From NCBI GenBank assembly GCA_041493035.1, contig JBGPYB010000034.1, positions 1 through 33,141 of the forward strand: a stretch of 33,141 nt of DNA, read 5' to 3'. Below the pieces are notes generated by a model. It ran no database searches. It saw only the letters and a list, made by a program, of their open reading frames with translations, and was not told where the DNA came from. Position 1 is the stretch's first letter; the number at the start of each line of letters is the position of its first letter. Below are positions 31,276 to 33,141 of this stretch, piece after piece. This DNA comes from JBGPYB01 sp041493035 (GTDB lineage: Bacteria > Acidobacteriota > Vicinamibacteria > Fen-336). A program made the translations under genes and the position numbers.

Positions 31276-32187
31276 CTAGAAGACCTTGCTGGCGACGCGC
31301 AAGGCGTCGCTGGGGATCTCGATCTTGAGCTTGTCGGCGATCTTTTTGTTGATCACCAGCTCCGCTTTGGGGATCAGCATCTCGATCTTCCCCTTCTCTC
31401 CTGCGGCCAACCGATTGACCAGCTCGCCCAACTGCTCACCCGTCGAAGCCACATCGGGTCCGTCACTCACGAGGGCCCCCTCGGAGACGAGAGCGGCGGA
31501 AAAGCCGTAGGCGGGCTTCCCCGCCTTCAGCGTCTCGCTGAGGATGTATCGTCGCGCCTCCTCGGCCAACAGCACGGGGTCGGGAGGAATCCAGAGAGCG
31601 TCGATGGCGTCGCCCTTGAGAAGCGAACGAAGCGCTTCGGGAACGTCCTTGTCCGCACCCACGGGACGCTCGACCAGAGCCAGCCGGACGACGCTCGCGG
31701 CAGCCCTCGCCTCCTGGACCAGGCGGCCCGTATTGGCATCGTTGTAGATGACGCCCACGCGAACACCGCGGGGGTTCACCAAACGGAAGACCGCAAGCTG
31801 GTTCTTGACGGGGATCGTGAAGGCCACTCCCGTGACGCCCTGGACCGGCGCGAGCCCCGCCTTGGCGGGATCTTGCACCATGCCGAAAACCAGCGGGCTC
31901 TCAGGGAGGGTTTCGCGGGCCGCCTGAGCCGCAAGGGGGCCGAGCGCCACGAGGATCGCCCCTTTGCCTTTGAGCGTGCCCAGGATCCGGTCGGCCTCGG
32001 CCCGCTCGTTTTTCAGGTCGTATTCCGTGACCGCGTGGTTCGGGATCGAACGGCGGAGGGCGTCGATGGCCGGACGCCACGCGGGCGCGTCGGTGCTCTT
32101 CAGGACCGCCACATCGGCGGCGGATGCCCCCGTGCAAGCCCCGAAGAGCCAGAGGGACATCGACCACGTGAGCCGCCGGTTCCTCAT
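31276..32187 (-). CDS. ABC-type substrate-binding protein (PF04392-like) next to the chemoreceptor
   Basis: The protein has 303 residues. A signal peptide (basic MRNRR, hydrophobic core, cleavage after ASA near residue 23) sends it to the periplasm. A cysteine at 18 (FGAC) only loosely fits a lipobox. The mature part has two alpha/beta lobes as in the ABC_sub_bind/COG2984 family (ILVALGPLAAQAARETLP at 78-95, LVFGMVQDPAKAGL, VGVIYNDANTG at 144-154, IDALWIPPDP at 195-204), whose known members bind amino acids or similar small molecules. The ATG at 32187 has GGGAG just upstream; a longer open frame (to 32238) is less likely. No permease or ATPase gene is present, and it sits 2 bases before the receptor gene, so it may serve as a sensor component rather than a transporter part. 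Confidence 0.85.
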   Translation of the reverse strand: MRNRRLTWSMSLWLFGACTGASAADVAVLKSTDAPAWRPAIDALRRSIPNHAVTEYDLKNERAEADRILGTLKGKGAILVALGPLAAQAARETLPESPLVFGMVQDPAKAGLAPVQGVTGVAFTIPVKNQLAVFRLVNPRGVRVGVIYNDANTGRLVQEARAAASVVRLALVERPVGADKDVPEALRSLLKGDAIDALWIPPDPVLLAEEARRYILSETLKAGKPAYGFSAALVSEGALVSDGPDVASTGEQLGELVNRLAAGEKGKIEMLIPKAELVINKKIADKLKIEIPSDALRVASKVF

Positions 32188-32269
32188 CTCTCCCTCGAAA
32201 GCGGAGCGCGACACGCGCCGAGTGCCGCAAGTATGCACCAGACGGCACCGGTGTTCCTGGATGCGACCG

Positions 32270-33079
32270 TCATGCCGGCCCCGCGCTCGTCAAGGCGGTG
32301 GCTTCCCGGAGGTCGACGCCCAGGACCTTCACCAGATCCACGAGGATGATGAGCCGCGCGGCGAGCTTCGCCACTCCCCGGATGTAATTGGCGTCGATCT
32401 CCACCACCTCCTCGGGCGCCGGCTCGATGGTCGACAAAGGGACCTTGAGGACCTGTGATGCCCCGTCGACCAAGAGGCCGATGAGCCGGTCCTTGAGCTT
32501 CACGACAACGACCCGCGCGAGCCGCGAGGCCTCGACCTCTCCGAGGCCCAGGCGCCGCTTCAGGTCGATCACCGGAATGATCCGGCCCCGGAGGTTGATC
32601 ACTCCCTTGATCGCCGCGGGAGCGCGGGGAACCGGCGTGATCTCGACGACCCGGATGATCTCCTGGACCAGTCGAACGTCGACGCCGTATTCCTCCCTGG
32701 CCAGGAAGAAGGTAACGAGATGCTCCTGGGCTTCGGCGATCTTCTTGTCCTCACGCGCCGGCGCCGCGAAGAAAGAGATGTTGTGGACGCGCGACGCCGT
32801 CTCGGGTGCAGGGGCCATCGGGAGGGATTCGACGATCTCGAGGTCGGAGGACCCCGGCGACGCGTTCGATCCGCCGAGAGCCACCTCGGCGCTCCCGAGT
32901 ATGTCCTCCGCCAGCCCCGATGAGGGAAGGGAGATGCGCGACGCTTCCTCTCGCCGAGGGGGCTCGGCCGGGAATGCGAGGCTTTCCTCACGGGTAACCC
33001 ACGTTCGGGACGCCGCCTCGGCGGTCGCCGGCGGTTGGCGGCGGAGCGGCTTCTTTCCCCTCTTGCGACCCTCGGCCAT
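32270..33079 (-). CDS. cheW: CheW-like coupling protein with long N-terminal extension
   Basis: CheW links receptors to the kinase CheA. The protein has 269 residues, against about 150-170 for typical CheW. The CheW domain is at 118-256 (HLVTFFLAREEYGVDVRLVQ, then IKGVINLRGRIIPVIDLKRRLG, and RGVAKLAARLIILVDL near the end). The first 115 residues are basic at the very start (MAEGRKRGKKPLRR) and then acidic, Pro/Ser-rich and probably disordered. This extension could bind another component or the membrane. The ATG at 33079 follows a GAGGA sequence at the end of an upstream gene that stops 3 bases earlier. The substrate-binding protein gene follows after 82 bases. Confidence 0.9.
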   Translation of the reverse strand: MAEGRKRGKKPLRRQPPATAEAASRTWVTREESLAFPAEPPRREEASRISLPSSGLAEDILGSAEVALGGSNASPGSSDLEIVESLPMAPAPETASRVHNISFFAAPAREDKKIAEAQEHLVTFFLAREEYGVDVRLVQEIIRVVEITPVPRAPAAIKGVINLRGRIIPVIDLKRRLGLGEVEASRLARVVVVKLKDRLIGLLVDGASQVLKVPLSTIEPAPEEVVEIDANYIRGVAKLAARLIILVDLVKVLGVDLREATALTSAGPA

Positions 33080-33082
33080 TCC

Positions 33083-33141
33083 TCAGTTCTCCCGGGCTGC
33101 GACGGTTTCGGTTCGGCCGAGGAGAAGCGACTGGCGCTTCC
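33083..33141 (-). CDS. C-terminal end of an upstream gene cut by the window edge
   Basis: On the minus strand one frame reads KRQSLLLGRTETVAAREN and stops at TGA (33085-33083), 3 bases before the cheW ATG. The stop, the tight spacing and the GAGGA ribosome site embedded in its end all fit the previous gene of the same operon. Nineteen residues are too few to name it; the other two frames are also open here, so the call is tentative. A cheA or another chemosensory gene would be expected in this position. Confidence 0.45.
   Translation of the reverse strand, partial: KRQSLLLGRTETVAAREN

Noticed and set aside
29405..31279. Open frame of 624 codons on the plus strand antisense to the receptor gene
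   Set aside because: The GDRG/HLLDG-like repeats mirror the receptor's coiled-coil repeats; the minus-strand product is a complete chemoreceptor.
1..33141. Search by eye for tRNA, rRNA, CRISPR arrays, transposase genes, phage genes and toxin-antitoxin or restriction systems
   Set aside because: No such gene, repeat-spacer pattern or terminal inverted repeats were seen; gaps between genes are all under about 185 bases.

Overview
This GC-rich window looks like chromosome from a diderm (Gram-negative) bacterium. Supporting signs are an outer-membrane beta-barrel protein, a secreted M16 peptidase, a full-length membrane chemoreceptor, and many GC-rich codons. The mix of a Ser/Thr kinase, a MoxR/VWA pair, DUF4388 and HEAT-repeat signalling proteins and several c-di-GMP proteins suggests a signalling-rich lineage such as Acidobacteriota, Myxococcota or Methylomirabilota/Rokubacteria. 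That placement is inference; there is no rRNA or other phylogenetic marker here to settle it. I see no tRNA, rRNA, insertion sequence, phage gene or CRISPR array. No gene-free stretch exceeds about 185 bases.

Left part (1-3402, + strand). The 3' end of a Gln/Ala/Lys-rich gene is followed by a compact group of small membrane or stress-type genes: a 48-aa DUF5670/lmo0937-like protein, a YggT-like protein, a DUF6166 protein overlapping a shortened slipin (SPFH/stomatin), and a CBS-containing site-2 protease. A second copy of the last 13 codons of the YggT-like gene lies just behind the protease gene, in the protease's reading frame. It marks a past duplication or recombination.

Middle part (3496-14170). 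This holds housekeeping and envelope genes: glyA (-), rlmI (+, divergent from glyA, with promoter-like elements so close to both start codons that the transcripts may be nearly leaderless), cysK (-), clpB (+, with a good sigma-70-type promoter, an inverted repeat and direct repeats upstream), an M16 peptidase (+), and an outer-membrane barrel protein (+).

Right part (14177-33141). Everything is on the - strand and almost everything is signalling. Read in transcription order from the right edge: a cut-off gene, cheW, an ABC-type substrate-binding protein, a chemoreceptor with 28-residue repeats, a 24-or-so-unit HEAT-repeat protein, cheR, cheB, a DUF4388-REC-GAF-like protein, and a coiled-coil GAF protein. 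No cheA is in the window; it may lie beyond the right edge. Next come a MoxR-type ATPase and VWA protein pair with overlapping genes, then a diguanylate cyclase, an EAL protein with a degenerate GGDEF domain, and a transmembrane Ser/Thr kinase with an NTF2-like tail.

The best candidates for something new are (i) the chemosensory operon, which joins a substrate-binding protein, HEAT-repeat scaffold, DUF4388-REC and GAF proteins to CheR/CheB/CheW, (ii) the cyclase/phosphodiesterase/kinase operon, and (iii) the slipin/site-2 protease membrane module with its duplicated YggT tail.
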